A stretch of DNA of 64,000 bases from Pseudomonas sp. ZH-FAD (GTDB lineage Bacteria; Pseudomonadota; Gammaproteobacteria; Pseudomonadales; Pseudomonadaceae): assembly GCF_002803095.1 (NCBI RefSeq), contig NZ_PGLR01000004.1, forward strand, positions 124,001 to 188,000, written 5' to 3'. The translations under genes and the position numbers were made by a program. Of this stretch, positions 21,428 through 32,580 are shown piece after piece. Every line of letters begins with the position of its first letter. Position 1 is the first letter of the stretch. The notes under the pieces were generated by a model. That model had not been told where the DNA came from and made no database searches. It saw only the letters and a list, made by a program, of their open reading frames with translations.

Positions 21428-21504
21428 TGGCGAAATTCCGCCAACCTGCCTGGTGTGTGAAAAGGGCTGTGACGTGTCGCACATTGGGTGGCGGATATCC
21501 GCCA
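21428..21504. promoter_or_regulatory. two palindromic upstream activator sites for dctP
   Basis: TGGCGAAATTCCGCCA (21428-21443, one mismatch) and TGGCGGATATCCGCCA (21489-21504, perfect) share the same half-site TGGCG. They lie just upstream of the sigma54 element. Paired sites of this kind fit an enhancer-binding protein such as DctD; the identity of the protein is inference. Confidence 0.55.
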
Positions 21505-21610
21505 TGCCTGTGTCAAGCGAGAGCGGAAACTTGCCGGTTTCAGCGAAAGCCTTGGGGCTTTGGTCAGCCTGTTATCCTGTGGCCCGCGATTGAAATCGAG
21601 GAGTGATGCG

Positions 21611-22372
21611 ATGAGTTGGTCCGCCCAGCAGTATTCCCTGTTTGAACGCCAGCGTACCCGCCCTGTGCATGATCTGCTGGCGGCGGTGCCGCGCGATGAT
21701 GTCGAGCTGGCCGTCGACCTGGGCTGCGGCCCCGGTAATTCCACTGCCGTATTGCAGGCTCATGCGCCACAGGCGCGGGTGATAGGTATCGACAGCAGTG
21801 AAGACATGCTGCGCGCAGCGCGTGAGCGGTTGCCCCAGGTGACCTTTCAATTGGCGGATATCCAGCACTGGCAGGCCGAGCGCGCACCGCAGTTGATCCT
21901 GGCCAACGCCTCGCTGCAGTGGTTGCCGGATCACGCGCAGCTCTACCCGAGATTGCTGGCGCAGCTGGCACCTGGTGGCTGGCTGGCGATCCAGACACCG
22001 GACAACCTGCAGGAGCCGGCACACCGCCTGGCCCGCGAGGTGGCCGCCGCCGGGCCCTGGGCTTCACAAATCGGCGAGGTGCGCCATGCCGAGCGGCACA
22101 GCGCGCAGGCCTATTACGACATCCTCGGCGCCCATGCCAGCGAGCTGGATATCTGGCGCACCACCTACTTCCATGTGCTGGACAATGCCGCGGCGGTGGT
22201 GGAGTGGTTCAAGTCAACGGCGTTGCTGCCGTTCCTGCAGCCGCTGGAGGTCGAGCAGCAGGCAGCTTTCCTCGAGCGCTATCAGGCGGCGATTGCTGAA
22301 GCCTACCCGGCGCAGGCCGATGGTCGGGTGTTGCTGCCGTTTCCGCGTCTGTTTCTGGTAGCTCGGCGGTAG
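21611..22372 (+). CDS. tam: trans-aconitate 2-methyltransferase
   Basis: A 253-residue SAM-dependent methyltransferase very like Tam, which methylates trans-aconitate, a spontaneous by-product that inhibits aconitase. The SAM motif VDLGCGPGNST lies at about residues 35-45, followed by the acidic GIDSSEDML and the ANASLQWLPDH motif characteristic of Tam. GAGGAG precedes the ATG at 21611. It is divergent from dctP and shares the 323-base regulatory gap with it. A neighbouring C4-acid binder and a TCA-related methyltransferase are functionally consistent. Confidence 0.88.
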   Translation: MSWSAQQYSLFERQRTRPVHDLLAAVPRDDVELAVDLGCGPGNSTAVLQAHAPQARVIGIDSSEDMLRAARERLPQVTFQLADIQHWQAERAPQLILANASLQWLPDHAQLYPRLLAQLAPGGWLAIQTPDNLQEPAHRLAREVAAAGPWASQIGEVRHAERHSAQAYYDILGAHASELDIWRTTYFHVLDNAAAVVEWFKSTALLPFLQPLEVEQQAAFLERYQAAIAEAYPAQADGRVLLPFPRLFLVARR

Positions 22373-22380
22373 CGCAACAA

Positions 22381-22445
22381 GCTCGCGGCTAAAGCCCCTC
22401 CCACAGATCACAGTGAAGACTGTGGGAGGGGCTTTAGCCGCGAGC
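22381..22445. repeat. 65-bp REP-type palindrome
   Basis: Perfect 26-base arms (starting GCTCGCGGCTAAAGCCCCTC) around a 13-base loop. This is a common Pseudomonas intergenic palindrome and sits between the convergent tam and nuoN genes. Confidence 0.85.
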
Positions 22446-22449
22446 CTTA

Positions 22450-22479
22450 TAAAGAAAGCCCCCGCATCTGCGGGGGCTG
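22450..22479 (-). terminator. terminator of the nuo operon
   Basis: Stem AGCCCCCGCA/TGCGGGGGCT (22457-22478) is followed on the minus strand by TTTCTTTATAAGG, just after the nuoN stop codon. Confidence 0.85.
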
Positions 22480-22484
22480 TTCGT

Positions 22485-23969
22485 TTACTGCGCCAGAGCG
22501 ACCAGTCCGGCGTGCTGGACCAGCTCCAGCAGTGGCTGCGGGTACACGCCGATGATGAAGGCGAGCAGGGCGACCACCAGCAGCATGATGCCGCCGGCGC
22601 GTTGCTCCCAGTCGAAGGGCGCGTCGTGGCGATGCATGTTGGGTTCGCGCATGAACAGCGTGACCATCACCCGCAGGTAATAGAACACGCCGATGGCACT
22701 GCCGAGCACCATGGCGCCGAGCAGCCACCACAGTTGCGCCTCGACACCGGCGGCGATCACGTAGAACTTGCCGATGAAGCCCGCGGTCAGCGGAATACCG
22801 GCCAGCGACAGCATCATCACCGTGAGCACGGCGGTCAGGTAGGGGCGGCGCCAGAACAGGCCACGGTATTCGTACAGCGCATCGGCATCGCGGCCGCTGT
22901 AGGGCGTGGACATCAGGGTGATCACACCGAACGCACCGAGGCTGGTCAGCACGTAGGTGGCCAGGTACACGCCCACGGCTTCCACCGCCAGGCCCTTGCT
23001 GGCGATCAGCGCCACCAGCAGGTAGCCGAAGTGGGCGATCGACGAGTAACCGAGCAGGCGTTTGAGGTTGTTCTGCAGCAGGGCCAGCAGGTTGCCGAAC
23101 AGGATCGAGGCAATGGCGATCAGGGTCAGCAGGTCGCTCAACCAGCCGCCGCTCATGGCCGGAGATATCTGGTACAGGCGCAGCAGCACGGCGAATACCG
23201 CCACCTTGCTGGCAGTGGCGAGGAAGGCTGCGACTGGCGCAGGGGCGCCTTCGTAGACATCCGGCGTCCACAGGTGGAAGGGCACCAGCGACAGTTTGAA
23301 GGCCAGGCCGATCAGCATCATGCCGATGCCGATCTGCACCAGCTGACTGCTTTCGCGCGCCAGGCTGACGCCGATATCGGCGAAGGCCAGGTTGCCGGAC
23401 TCGGCATATAGCAGCGCCATACCGAACAGCAGGAAGGCCGAACCAGCAGCCGACAGCACCATGTACTTGATGCCGGCCTCCAGTGAGCGCTTGTTGAAGA
23501 AGGCGTAGGCGATCATGCCGTAGGTCGGCACCGACAGCAGTTCCAGACCGATGAACAGGCCAGCCAGATGCTGGGCGCTGACCAGCACCAGGCCGCCCGC
23601 GGCGGAGAGCAGCACCAGCAGGTACAGCTCCTCGCGGTTGCCCGGGTAGCCCTTGCCGGATGCGCCGCCCAGATAGGCATGGATCAGGGTGATGCAGGCC
23701 AGGCTGGCGGCCAGCACCAGGGCCATGTAGTAGCAGGCGAAGGTGTCGATCAGCAGCAGCGGGGTGACTTCCAGCGGCGCCACTTCCAGTGCCGGTATCA
23801 ACGACAGCAGCGCCAGGTTCAGGCCGACCACCGAGAGGATGAAGGTCAGGGCGTGATTGCGCTTGGCGGCGATGGCCAGCATCACCACGACAGCGGTGAG
23901 GCTGGTCACCAGCAGTGGCAGCAGGGCGATCAGGTGTTGCAGGGTAAATTCGACAGCGTGATGTTCCAT
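22485..23969 (-). CDS. nuoN: NADH-quinone oxidoreductase subunit N
   Basis: A 494-residue, roughly 14-helix antiporter-like subunit of the membrane arm of complex I. The discontinuous-helix and lysine motifs of the family are visible ([15 protein letters not shown] with the Glu; [20 protein letters not shown] with the Lys; [14 protein letters not shown]). It is the last gene of the operon, 19 bases after nuoM and immediately before a terminator. Confidence 0.97.
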   Translation of the reverse strand: MEHHAVEFTLQHLIALLPLLVTSLTAVVVMLAIAAKRNHALTFILSVVGLNLALLSLIPALEVAPLEVTPLLLIDTFACYYMALVLAASLACITLIHAYLGGASGKGYPGNREELYLLVLLSAAGGLVLVSAQHLAGLFIGLELLSVPTYGMIAYAFFNKRSLEAGIKYMVLSAAGSAFLLFGMALLYAESGNLAFADIGVSLARESSQLVQIGIGMMLIGLAFKLSLVPFHLWTPDVYEGAPAPVAAFLATASKVAVFAVLLRLYQISPAMSGGWLSDLLTLIAIASILFGNLLALLQNNLKRLLGYSSIAHFGYLLVALIASKGLAVEAVGVYLATYVLTSLGAFGVITLMSTPYSGRDADALYEYRGLFWRRPYLTAVLTVMMLSLAGIPLTAGFIGKFYVIAAGVEAQLWWLLGAMVLGSAIGVFYYLRVMVTLFMREPNMHRHDAPFDWEQRAGGIMLLVVALLAFIIGVYPQPLLELVQHAGLVALAQ

Positions 23970-23988
23970 GAGTCTCTAATCCTTACCC

Positions 23989-25518
23989 CTACCGGCCCGA
24001 GGCGAGTTGATCGAGGGCGCCAGCCATCCACTGCTGCACGCCATGCATGCTGGCAGCGGAGGTGTCGAGCACCGGTTGCGGGTAAACGCCAAGCAGAATC
24101 AGCAGTACACCTAGGCCGAGCACCATGGCCAGCTCACGGGCTTTCAGGCCGGGCAGCGGCGCGTCCTGTTGCACCGGGCCGAAGTAGGCGCGATGAATCA
24201 TCGCCAGGGCGTACACCGAGCCGAGCACCAGGCCGGTGGCGGCCAGCACCACGATCCAGGGTGCGCCGGGGAAGCTGCCGATCAGGATGAGGAATTCGCC
24301 GACGAAGTTGCCGGTGCCCGGCAGGCCCAGCGCGGCAGCGGCGAAGAACAGGCTGATGGCCGGCAGCCAGGGCATACGCGCCCAGATCCCGCCCATCTGG
24401 CGCAGGTCACGGGTGTGCACGCGCTCGTAGAGTTGGCCGCAGAGGATGAACAGCGCAGCAGCGGACAGGCCGTGGGCGACCATCTGCACCACCGCACCTT
24501 GCAGGGCGATCTGGCTGCCGGAATAGATGGCGATCAGCACGAAGCCCATGTGCGACACGCTGGAGTAGGCCACCAGGCGCTTGATGTCGGTCTGCGCGAA
24601 GGACAATAAGGCGCCGTAGATGATGGCGAACACGCCGAGCCACTGGGCGATGGGCGCGAACTCCGCCGAGGCATTGGGGAACAGCGGCAGGGCGAAGCGC
24701 AGCAGGCCGTAGGCCGCGGTCTTCAGCAGGATGCCGGCCAGGTCGACGGAGCCGGCGGTCGGTGCCTGGGCGTGGGCGTCCGGCAGCCAGGAGTGCACCG
24801 GCACCACCGGGAACTTCACCGCGAAGGCGACGAAGAAACCGAGCATCAGCAAGTACTCGGTGCCTGGCGCCAGCTCGGTCTTCAGCAGGTCGGCGTAGTT
24901 GAAGGTCAGCACGCCGGTCTGGTTGAAGTGCACGAACACCAGGGCCAGGATCGCCAGCAGCATGATCAGACCGCTGGCCTGGGTGAAGATGAAGAACTTG
25001 GTGGCGGCGGTGATGCGGGTACGACCGTCGCTGCCGCTGTGACCCCAGAGCGCGATGAGAAAATACATCGGCACCAGCATCATTTCCCAGAAGAAGAAGA
25101 ACAGGAACAGGTCGACGGCGAGGAACACGCCGACCACGCCACCGAGAATCCACATCAGGTTGAGGTGGAAGAAACCGACGCGGTTCTGGATCTCGTTCCA
25201 CGAGCACAGCACCGAGAGCACGCCGAGCAGGCCGGTGAGCACCACCATCAGCACCGACAGGCCATCCATCGCCAGGTGGATGGTGATGCCCAGGCGCGGA
25301 ATCCAGTCGATGACGAACTCGTGGGCCCAGCGCGGCTCGCCGCCAGGAGCGGGGGCCAGGGTGAAATCACCGCTGACCCACAGCCACAGGCCGAGGCCCA
25401 GCAGCAGGCCCATGGTGATCAGGGCGATCCAGCGCGGCAGGATGTGGCCGAAGCGCTCGCCTTGCCAGCACAGCAGGCCGCCGATGAAGGGAATCAGGAT
25501 TAGCCAGGGCAGAATCAT
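23989..25518 (-). CDS. nuoM: NADH-quinone oxidoreductase subunit M
   Basis: A 509-residue, 14-helix proton-pumping subunit of complex I. Key motifs include [19 protein letters not shown] (conserved Glu), [30 protein letters not shown] (conserved Lys) and [14 protein letters not shown]. It starts 15 bases after the nuoL stop. Confidence 0.97.
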   Translation of the reverse strand: MILPWLILIPFIGGLLCWQGERFGHILPRWIALITMGLLLGLGLWLWVSGDFTLAPAPGGEPRWAHEFVIDWIPRLGITIHLAMDGLSVLMVVLTGLLGVLSVLCSWNEIQNRVGFFHLNLMWILGGVVGVFLAVDLFLFFFFWEMMLVPMYFLIALWGHSGSDGRTRITAATKFFIFTQASGLIMLLAILALVFVHFNQTGVLTFNYADLLKTELAPGTEYLLMLGFFVAFAVKFPVVPVHSWLPDAHAQAPTAGSVDLAGILLKTAAYGLLRFALPLFPNASAEFAPIAQWLGVFAIIYGALLSFAQTDIKRLVAYSSVSHMGFVLIAIYSGSQIALQGAVVQMVAHGLSAAALFILCGQLYERVHTRDLRQMGGIWARMPWLPAISLFFAAAALGLPGTGNFVGEFLILIGSFPGAPWIVVLAATGLVLGSVYALAMIHRAYFGPVQQDAPLPGLKARELAMVLGLGVLLILLGVYPQPVLDTSAASMHGVQQWMAGALDQLASGR

Positions 25519-25533
25519 GACAGGCTGTTTTCC

Positions 25534-27384
25534 TTAACTCAGAAAGAGGATGGCGGCGAGCACCAGCACGGCGCCCCCGGCGATCGAGGCGGCGTACCAG
25601 CGCACCTGGCCGTTTTCGCTGCGCACCAGCGTGGCATTACCACCGCGCGCAAGCAGCGGAATCAGGCCGATGCTGCGGTCGATGGGGTCGCGGCGCAGCA
25701 GATGGCAGAGCGCAAGGTAGGGGCGCACGAACAGCTTGTCGTACAGCCAGTCGAAGCCCCAGGCAGCGAACCACAGGGCGCTCAGCAAACGACCCGGCGC
25801 GCTCTGCGCCACGGCAGAGGCGACGCGGCGCTGGCCGAGGAAGAGCAGGGCGGCGATGACGATACCGCTCACCGCGATCAGCCCCGACAGCAGTTCCAGG
25901 CTGTGCTTGGCCTCGCCACCGGCATGGCCGGCGCTTTGTGGCAGCACGCCGGCCAGCGGCGGGGTGATCCAGGCACCGATGAAGGTCGACAGGACGATCA
26001 GCACCAGCAGCGGCAGGTTGTGGGCGATGCCATGACCGGCGTGCGCCTCGGTCTTCTGCTCGCCGTGGAAGGCGATGAAGATCAGGCGGAAGGAGTAGAT
26101 CGAGGTCAGGAAGGCACCGACCAGGCCTGCATAGAGCAGCTCGCTGTGGCCACTGGCGAAGGCTTCCCAGAGGATTTCGTCCTTGGAGTAGAAGCCGGCG
26201 GTCAGCAGCGGCAGGGCGGCCAGGGCGGCACCGCCGACAACGAAGCTGGCATAGGCCAGCGGCAACTTCTTCCACAGCCCGCCCATCCTGAAGATGTTCT
26301 GCTCGTGGTGGCAGGCATGGATCACTGCACCGGAAGCAAGGAACAGCAGGGCCTTGAAGAAAGCGTGGGTCATCAGGTGGAAGATCGCCGCGTCCCAGGC
26401 ACCAACACCCAGGGCGAGGAACATGTAGCCGATCTGGCTCATGGTCGAGTAGGCGAGGATGCGCTTGATGTCGGTCTGCACCAGCGCGGCAAAGCCGGCC
26501 AGCACCAGGGTCACGCCGCCGACGATGCCGACCAGCTCGAGAATCTCCGGGGTCAGCAGGAACAGACCGTGGGTACGGGCGATCAGGTACACGCCGGCGG
26601 TGACCATGGTCGCCGCGTGGATCAACGCCGACACCGGAGTCGGGCCGGCCATGGCGTCGGCCAGCCAGGTCTGCAGCGGCAGCTGGGCAGATTTACCGAC
26701 CGCGCCGCCCAGTAGCATCAGGGTGGCGAGCCACAGCCAGGTATCGCCGGCCACGTATTTTTGCGGTGCCAGCACCATCAGCTCCTGAATGTTCAGGGTG
26801 CCGAGGTTGATGAACAGCAGGAACATGCCGATCATCAGGAACACGTCGCCGACGCGGGTGACGATGAAGGCCTTGAGCGCGGCGTTACCGTTGGGTACGT
26901 GCTTGTAGTAGAAGCCGATCAGCAGGTACGAGCACAGGCCGACGCCTTCCCAGCCGAAGAACAGCACCAGCAGGTTGTCGCCGAGCACCAGCAGCAGCAT
27001 GCTGAAGATGAACAGGTTGGTGTAGGCGAAGAAGCGCGAATAGCCTTCCTCGCCGCGCATGTACCAGCTGGCGAACAGGTGGATCAGGAATCCCACGCCG
27101 GTGACCACGCCGAGCATGGTCACGGACAGGCCGTCCAGGTACAGGGTGAAGCTCGGCGCCAGGCCTTCGACGCTCATCCACTGCCACAGGGTCAGGCTGT
27201 AGGCGCCACCGGCCGGCGGGTTGCAGAGGAACGCGGCGATGACCCAGGCAGCGCTGGCGGCGGCCAGGCCGATGGAGCCGACACCGATCAGCGCACTGGT
27301 GTTTTCCGAGAGTCGCCCGCGCGAGAAGGCCAGCAGCAGCCAGCCGAGTAGCGGGAAGAATAGAGTCAGGGCTAGAAGGTTCAT
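25534..27384 (-). CDS. nuoL: NADH-quinone oxidoreductase subunit L
   Basis: A 616-residue distal pump subunit of complex I with about 16 helices, including the long C-terminal lateral helix. Motifs seen are [53 protein letters not shown] and [15 protein letters not shown]. Its start overlaps the nuoK stop by four bases. Confidence 0.97.
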   Translation of the reverse strand: MNLLALTLFFPLLGWLLLAFSRGRLSENTSALIGVGSIGLAAASAAWVIAAFLCNPPAGGAYSLTLWQWMSVEGLAPSFTLYLDGLSVTMLGVVTGVGFLIHLFASWYMRGEEGYSRFFAYTNLFIFSMLLLVLGDNLLVLFFGWEGVGLCSYLLIGFYYKHVPNGNAALKAFIVTRVGDVFLMIGMFLLFINLGTLNIQELMVLAPQKYVAGDTWLWLATLMLLGGAVGKSAQLPLQTWLADAMAGPTPVSALIHAATMVTAGVYLIARTHGLFLLTPEILELVGIVGGVTLVLAGFAALVQTDIKRILAYSTMSQIGYMFLALGVGAWDAAIFHLMTHAFFKALLFLASGAVIHACHHEQNIFRMGGLWKKLPLAYASFVVGGAALAALPLLTAGFYSKDEILWEAFASGHSELLYAGLVGAFLTSIYSFRLIFIAFHGEQKTEAHAGHGIAHNLPLLVLIVLSTFIGAWITPPLAGVLPQSAGHAGGEAKHSLELLSGLIAVSGIVIAALLFLGQRRVASAVAQSAPGRLLSALWFAAWGFDWLYDKLFVRPYLALCHLLRRDPIDRSIGLIPLLARGGNATLVRSENGQVRWYAASIAGGAVLVLAAILFLS

Positions 27385-27689
27385 CCGCGCATCTCGCTGG
27401 CAGCGTCGATATCCAGGGTGTTGAAGCGGCGATACAACTGCAGCAGGATCGCCAGGCCGATGCTGGCCTCGGCGGCTGCCAGGGTGATCACCAGAATGAA
27501 CATCACCTGGCCGTCAGCCGCGCCCCAACGGGCGCCGGCGACGACGAAGGCCAGTGCGGCGGCGTTCATCATCACTTCCAGGCTCATCAGGATGAACAGG
27601 ATGTTGCGCCGCACCATCAGGCCGACCAGGCCGATGCAGAACAGCACACCGGCCAGGGCCAGGCCGTGTTCGAGTGGAATACCGGTCAT
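27381..27689 (-). CDS. nuoK: NADH-quinone oxidoreductase subunit K
   Basis: A 102-residue, three-helix subunit with the two conserved membrane glutamates, one in [15 protein letters not shown] and the other in [11 protein letters not shown]. These lie on the proton path at the hinge of the membrane arm. Both ends overlap the neighbouring genes in ATGA junctions. Confidence 0.96.
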   Translation of the reverse strand: MTGIPLEHGLALAGVLFCIGLVGLMVRRNILFILMSLEVMMNAAALAFVVAGARWGAADGQVMFILVITLAAAEASIGLAILLQLYRRFNTLDIDAASEMRG

Positions 27690-28195
27690 GCGGTGGGCTC
27701 CTTGGCGTCGTGGCGGCCCAGGTGGTAGGCAGCGACCAATGCGGCAAGCAGCAGCATGGAAGCCAGTTCCACCGCCAGCAGATAGGGGCCGAACAGGCTG
27801 ATGCCGACGGCCTTGGCTTCGACTGTGGTGTGGCCGATATGGGCGTCGCTGACGTGATTGAGCAGCACATAGAGCAACTGGCCGAGCAGCAGGGCGCTAA
27901 GAATCGCCGGGCCGACCCATATACCGGGCGTCAGCCACTTGCGCTCCTGCTCGGCAGCAGCCGGGCCAAGGTTGAGCATCATCACCACGAAGACGAACAG
28001 CACCATGATCGCGCCGGCATAGACGATGATTTCCAGCGCGCCGGCGAAGGGCGCACCAAGGGCGAAGAACACCATCGACACCGCCAGCAGCGAGACGATG
28101 AGGTAGAGCAGGGCATGCACCGGGTTGGTGTTGGTGACTACCCCGACCGTTGCGGCCACCGCCACACCGGCGGCGAAATAGAAGGCAAATTCCAT
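27686..28195 (-). CDS. nuoJ: NADH-quinone oxidoreductase subunit J
   Basis: A 169-residue, five-helix subunit. I chose the start [13 protein letters not shown] at 28195, which follows GAGGAGC; a longer frame to 28348 reads backwards through a repeat element and is not homologous. The family helix with its pi-bulge is [24 protein letters not shown]. It is separated from nuoI by 67 bases of mostly repeat DNA. The ATG overlaps the stop of a mini-ORF that begins in the nuoI stop. Confidence 0.95.
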   Translation of the reverse strand: MEFAFYFAAGVAVAATVGVVTNTNPVHALLYLIVSLLAVSMVFFALGAPFAGALEIIVYAGAIMVLFVFVVMMLNLGPAAAEQERKWLTPGIWVGPAILSALLLGQLLYVLLNHVSDAHIGHTTVEAKAVGISLFGPYLLAVELASMLLLAALVAAYHLGRHDAKEPTA

Positions 28196-28266
28196 CAGAA
28201 GCTCCTCATGGCACCCCGCTCCCGCTTGCGGGAGAGGGGCTGGGGGAGAGGGTAAGAACGAGTCAT
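28195..28266 (-). other. 23-codon bridging mini-ORF through the repeat between nuoI and nuoJ
   Basis: On the minus strand the nuoI stop lies in an ATGA whose ATG (28266) opens a frame that runs through the repeat. It encodes a Pro/Arg-rich peptide ([18 protein letters not shown] plus five residues) and stops at a TGA (28197-28195) that shares its last base with the nuoJ ATG. The peptide is probably not functional, but the frame can keep ribosomes coupled across the insertion. Confidence 0.45.
28211..28253. repeat. REP-like repeat between nuoI and nuoJ
   Basis: A single unit, CACCCCGCTCCCGCTTGCGG then GAGAGGGGCTGGGGGAGAGG, of the same family as the left unit at 15531-15570. It contains the short palindrome GCTCCCGCTTGCGGGAG. 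Confidence 0.78.
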
Positions 28267-28811
28267 GGCAACAGCCCCTTGACGTTGATCGGCTCGGCCT
28301 CGTTCTGCGCGGCGCCCTTGGGCTTGCCGGCGATGGCCATACCGGCAACGCGGTAGAAGTTGTAGTCCGGGTTCTTGCCGGGGCCGCTGATCAGCAGGTC
28401 TTCCTTCTCGTACACCAGATCCTGACGTTTGAACTCGCCCATCTCGAAATCGGGGGTGAGCTGGATCGCGGTGGTCGGGCAGGCTTCCTCGCACAGGCCG
28501 CAGAAGATGCAGCGCGAGAAGTTGATGCGGAAGAATTCCGGGTACCAGCGACCGTCGTCGGTTTCGGCCTTCTGCAGCGAAATGCAGCCCACCGGGCAGG
28601 CCACGGCGCACAGGTTGCAGGCCACGCAGCGTTCCTCGCCGTCGGGGTCGCGGGTCAGGACGATGCGGCCACGGTAGCGCGGCGGCAGGTAGACCGGTTC
28701 TTCCGGATATTGCAGGGTGTCGCGCTTGCGAAAGCCATGGCTGAACACCATGACCAGGCTGCGCAGTTGGGTGCCGGTACCGACCAGCACGTCCCATATG
28801 TATTTGAACAT
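28263..28811 (-). CDS. nuoI: NADH-quinone oxidoreductase subunit I
   Basis: A 182-residue ferredoxin-like subunit carrying clusters N6a and N6b. Two CxxCxxCxxxCP motifs are complete ([12 protein letters not shown] and [12 protein letters not shown]). It passes electrons from NuoG towards NuoB at the foot of the peripheral arm. It starts 13 bases after nuoH. Confidence 0.97.
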   Translation of the reverse strand: MFKYIWDVLVGTGTQLRSLVMVFSHGFRKRDTLQYPEEPVYLPPRYRGRIVLTRDPDGEERCVACNLCAVACPVGCISLQKAETDDGRWYPEFFRINFSRCIFCGLCEEACPTTAIQLTPDFEMGEFKRQDLVYEKEDLLISGPGKNPDYNFYRVAGMAIAGKPKGAAQNEAEPINVKGLLP

Positions 28812-28824
28812 TCTGTGGTTCTCC

Positions 28825-29817
28825 TTACTGGGCCGTGGCCAGCACGACGGCGCCGGTCACCAGCAGGTTGATCAGGGTCAGCGGCAGGCAGAACTTCCAG
28901 CTGAAGGCCATGACCTGGTCATAGCGCGGGCGTGGGATCGACGCGCGCAGCAGGATGAAGATCATGATGAAGAAGGCCGTTTTCAGCGCGAACCAGAAGA
29001 ACGGAATCTGCGGCAGGATGCCGAACGGGCCATGCCAGCCACCGAAGAACAGCGTTACCAGCAAGGCCGACACGGTGACGATGGCGACGTACTCGCCGAC
29101 GAAGAACATGCCCCATTTCATGCCGGCGTATTCGATGTGGTAACCATCGGCCAGCTCCTGTTCGGCTTCCGGCTGGTCGAACGGGTGACGGTGGGTCACG
29201 GCGACGGCGGCGATGAAGAAGGTACAGAAGCCGAAGAACTGCGGAATGATGAACCACAGGTTCTGCGCCTGGTAGTCGACGATGTCGCGCATGTTGAACG
29301 AGCCGACCTGCGCCACCACGCCCATCAGCGCCAGGGCCAGGAACACCTCGTAGGAGATGGTCTGGGCCGAGGCACGCAGGCTGCCGAGCAGGGCGAACTT
29401 GTTGTTGCTCGACCAGCCGGCGAACAGCACGGCATAGACCGAAAGACCCGCCATGGCGAAGAAGAACAGGATGCCGATGTTCAGATCCGCCACACCCCAG
29501 GTCGGGGTGATGGGGATGATGGCGAAGGCCATCAGCATCGCCGAGAAGGCGATCATCGGCGCCAGGATGAAGATGAACTTGTCGGCGAACGGCGGCGTCC
29601 AGTCCTCCTTGAAGAACATCTTGATCATGTCGGCGGCGATCTGGAACATGCCGAACGGCCCCACACGGTTGGGGCCGTAGCGATCCTGCCACCAGCCGAG
29701 CAGACGGCGTTCGATGAAGCTCAGCAGCGCGCCGCAGACCACCACCACCAGCAGGATGACGATGGCCTTGAGTACCGCGATGACGATCTCGATCAGTTCG
29801 GGCGTCAGCCAACTCAT
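28825..29817 (-). CDS. nuoH: NADH-quinone oxidoreductase subunit H
   Basis: A 330-residue, eight-helix subunit that forms the quinone tunnel together with NuoB and NuoD. Seen motifs are [20 protein letters not shown] and the acidic loop [18 protein letters not shown]. The start overlaps the nuoG stop by four bases. Confidence 0.97.
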   Translation of the reverse strand: MSWLTPELIEIVIAVLKAIVILLVVVVCGALLSFIERRLLGWWQDRYGPNRVGPFGMFQIAADMIKMFFKEDWTPPFADKFIFILAPMIAFSAMLMAFAIIPITPTWGVADLNIGILFFFAMAGLSVYAVLFAGWSSNNKFALLGSLRASAQTISYEVFLALALMGVVAQVGSFNMRDIVDYQAQNLWFIIPQFFGFCTFFIAAVAVTHRHPFDQPEAEQELADGYHIEYAGMKWGMFFVGEYVAIVTVSALLVTLFFGGWHGPFGILPQIPFFWFALKTAFFIMIFILLRASIPRPRYDQVMAFSWKFCLPLTLINLLVTGAVVLATAQ

Positions 29818-32522
29818 CGCGCGGCCTCCTGCAGCAGGGTCACGCTGGCGCCGGCGAGCGTCGGCGCAATGCCTGGCAAGCCAACCGGCAGGCCGACCAG
29901 GCCGATGGCCAGGTCGTCACGTACCTTGAGCGGCAGGCGCAGGGCCTGGCCATTGACGCGCAGGGCCAGCAGCGCGCCGTCGTTCACCCCCAGGCGTGCC
30001 GCTTCATCGCGGGCCAGGGCCACGTAAGGTTCGGGCATACGCTCCTGAATCGGTTTGGCGCGTGCGGAGTTTTCCTCGCTGCCGAACAGGTGGTGCAGCG
30101 GCGCCACTTGCCAGGTGCCGGCTGCCGGATTGAACGCGGCGTTCACGGCGAACCAGGGCAGGGCGTTGCCGGCCGCTTCGAGCAAGCGCACGCCGGGGTC
30201 GCCGGCGCGCAGGTGCCCGCCGACCTCGTCCTGGAATTTGTTCCATGCCTGCGGCGAGTTCCAGCCCGGCGACCAGGCGAACGGAATCTGTTGCCGATCT
30301 TCCTTGCTGCCGGCGTAGCCTTCCATGGAGAAGGCGAAGGCCGAATCCTGATCCTGCGGCTGACGTGGCTCGTGCACGCTGATATTGGCGCGCATGGCTG
30401 TGCGGCCGCTGTAGCGGTGCGGCTCGCGGGCGAGCTTGAGGCCCTTGATGCGGAACGAGGCGCTAGGCGCGGCGTCCTTGATGCCGGACAAATGCGGATT
30501 GCTGGCGGCGCAGGCCGCGGTGACCTGATCCAGTTGCGTCCAGTCCACGGCTTTGCCCTGCAGGGTGCTGTGCAGGGCGTGCAGCCAGCGCCAGCCTTCG
30601 CGGATCAGGATGCCCGCGTCGTAGTAGCTCGGCTCATAGACCTGGAAGAAGCGCTGGGCTCGGCCTTCGAGGCTGACCAGGGTGCCGTCGCCTTCGGCGA
30701 AGGAGGCCACCGGCAGCAGCAGATGGGCGCGTTCGCTGGTGGCAGTGCGCTGGTGATCAGCGACGATCACCGCCTGCGCGGCGCTGAGCGCAGCATCGAC
30801 CTTGGCCGCATCGGCGCGGCGGTACAGGTCGTTTTCCAGCACGATCACGGCATCGGCCTGGCCGCCACTCAGGGCGTCCAGCGCGGCATCGACGGAGTCG
30901 CCACCGAGCAGGGCCAGCCCCAGGCTGTTGGCCTCAGGCACCACCAGGCTCAGCGAGCCGTTCTTCTCGCGGTTCTTCAGCGCGCTGGCGATATTGGCGG
31001 CGGCTTCGATCAGGGCCTTGTCGCCCAGGGAGGCGCCGGAAACGATCAGCGGGCGCTTGGCATTGATCAGGGCATCGGCGATGCGTTGCACCAGTTCGCC
31101 GGCTTCGGCGTCCAGGCCGTCGACGGCTGGGGCGCTCGGGTCGATGGCGTGGGCCACGGCGAAACCGATACGGGCCAGGTCGGCCGGCGCGGCGTGCACG
31201 CACTGCTCGGCGATATCGTCGAGGCGGGTTTCCGCGACGCTGGCGATGAACAGCGGGTGCAGGGCGTGCTGGGCGACGTTCTGCACCGCCGCCATGTGCC
31301 AGTCCTGAATGCGTGCACCGGCAGCGATTTCGGTGGCCTTGCCCTTGACCGCCTGGCGCAGGGCCAGGGCCAGGCGTGCGGCGGTCTGGGTCAGGTCTTC
31401 GCCGAGGACGAAGATGGCGTCGTGCAGCTCGATATCGCGCAGGGTCGGGGTCGGCAGCGGGCCGTTTTGCAGGATGTCGCGGATCAGGCGGATATTGGTC
31501 AGTTCGCTGGCAGCGATGCCGCTGTAGAAGTTGTCGGCACCGACCAGTTCGCGCAGGGCGAAGTTGGATTCCAGGCTGGCGCGCGGCGAGCCAATGCCGA
31601 TCACGCGCTTGCCCTTGAGCAGCTCGGCGGCCTTGTCCAGCGCGGCATCGATGCCGATGGCCTGGCCGGCCAGCAGCGGCTGACGTGGGCGATCTTCGCG
31701 GTTGACGTAGCCATAGCCGAAGCGACCACGGTCGCAGAGAAAGTACTGGTTCACCGAGCCGTTGAAGCGGTTCTCGATACGGCGCAGCTCGCCGTAGCGC
31801 TCACCGGGGCTGGTGTTGCAGCCGCTGGAGCAGCCATGGCAGATGCTCGGGGCGAACTGCATGTCCCACTTGCGGTTGTAGCGCTCGGAGTGGGTCTTGT
31901 CGGTGAACACGCCGGTCGGGCAGACCTCGACCAGGTTGCCGGAAAACTCGCTTTCCAGCGTGCCGTCCTCGACACGGCCGAAGTACACGTTGTCATGCGC
32001 GCCGTAGACGCCCAGGTCTGTGCCGCCGGCGTAGTCCTTGTAGTAGCGCACGCAGCGATAACAGGCGATGCAGCGGTTCATCTCGTGGGCGATGAACGGG
32101 CCGAGTTCCTGGTTCTGGTGGGTACGCTTGGTGAAGCGGTAGCGACGGGTGTTGTGCCCGGTCATCACCGTCATGTCCTGCAGGTGGCAGTGGCCACCTT
32201 CCTCGCACACTGGGCAGTCGTGCGGGTGGTTGGTCATCAGCCATTCGACGACACTGGCGCGGAACGCCTTGGACTCTTCGTCGTCGATGCTGATCCAGGT
32301 GTTATCGGTGGCGGGCGTCATGCAGGACATGACGATGCGACCACGGGTATCGTTCTCGTCGTTGTACTGCTTGACCGCGCACTGGCGGCAGGCGCCGACG
32401 CTGCCAAGCGCCGGGTGCCAGCAGAAGTAGGGGATATCGAGTCCAAGGGACAGGCAGGCCTGCAGGAGGTTGTCTGCACCATCGACTTCGAAATCTTTGC
32501 CGTCTACGTGGATAGTGGCCAT
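29814..32522 (-). CDS. nuoG: NADH-quinone oxidoreductase subunit G
   Basis: A 902-residue peripheral-arm subunit (E. coli 908). The N-terminal 2Fe-2S ferredoxin domain has Cys residues in DIPYFCWHP and GACRQC. A HxxxCxxC cluster site ([12 protein letters not shown]), two further 4Fe-4S sites ([11 protein letters not shown] and CPTGVF) and the CHGCSSGCN motif follow, then a long molybdopterin-oxidoreductase-like region with no cofactor. It starts 58 bases after nuoF, the largest gap within the peripheral-arm genes. The ribosome site is weak (GAAG), and a short stem (CCGCTT/AAGCGG, 32542-32558) lies in the gap. Confidence 0.97.
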   Translation of the reverse strand: MATIHVDGKDFEVDGADNLLQACLSLGLDIPYFCWHPALGSVGACRQCAVKQYNDENDTRGRIVMSCMTPATDNTWISIDDEESKAFRASVVEWLMTNHPHDCPVCEEGGHCHLQDMTVMTGHNTRRYRFTKRTHQNQELGPFIAHEMNRCIACYRCVRYYKDYAGGTDLGVYGAHDNVYFGRVEDGTLESEFSGNLVEVCPTGVFTDKTHSERYNRKWDMQFAPSICHGCSSGCNTSPGERYGELRRIENRFNGSVNQYFLCDRGRFGYGYVNREDRPRQPLLAGQAIGIDAALDKAAELLKGKRVIGIGSPRASLESNFALRELVGADNFYSGIAASELTNIRLIRDILQNGPLPTPTLRDIELHDAIFVLGEDLTQTAARLALALRQAVKGKATEIAAGARIQDWHMAAVQNVAQHALHPLFIASVAETRLDDIAEQCVHAAPADLARIGFAVAHAIDPSAPAVDGLDAEAGELVQRIADALINAKRPLIVSGASLGDKALIEAAANIASALKNREKNGSLSLVVPEANSLGLALLGGDSVDAALDALSGGQADAVIVLENDLYRRADAAKVDAALSAAQAVIVADHQRTATSERAHLLLPVASFAEGDGTLVSLEGRAQRFFQVYEPSYYDAGILIREGWRWLHALHSTLQGKAVDWTQLDQVTAACAASNPHLSGIKDAAPSASFRIKGLKLAREPHRYSGRTAMRANISVHEPRQPQDQDSAFAFSMEGYAGSKEDRQQIPFAWSPGWNSPQAWNKFQDEVGGHLRAGDPGVRLLEAAGNALPWFAVNAAFNPAAGTWQVAPLHHLFGSEENSARAKPIQERMPEPYVALARDEAARLGVNDGALLALRVNGQALRLPLKVRDDLAIGLVGLPVGLPGIAPTLAGASVTLLQEAAR

Positions 32523-32580
32523 TTCTTCAGTCTTCGTTTACCCGCTTCAGAAAAGCGGCTGGCTAAGGGAATTCGTCTGT

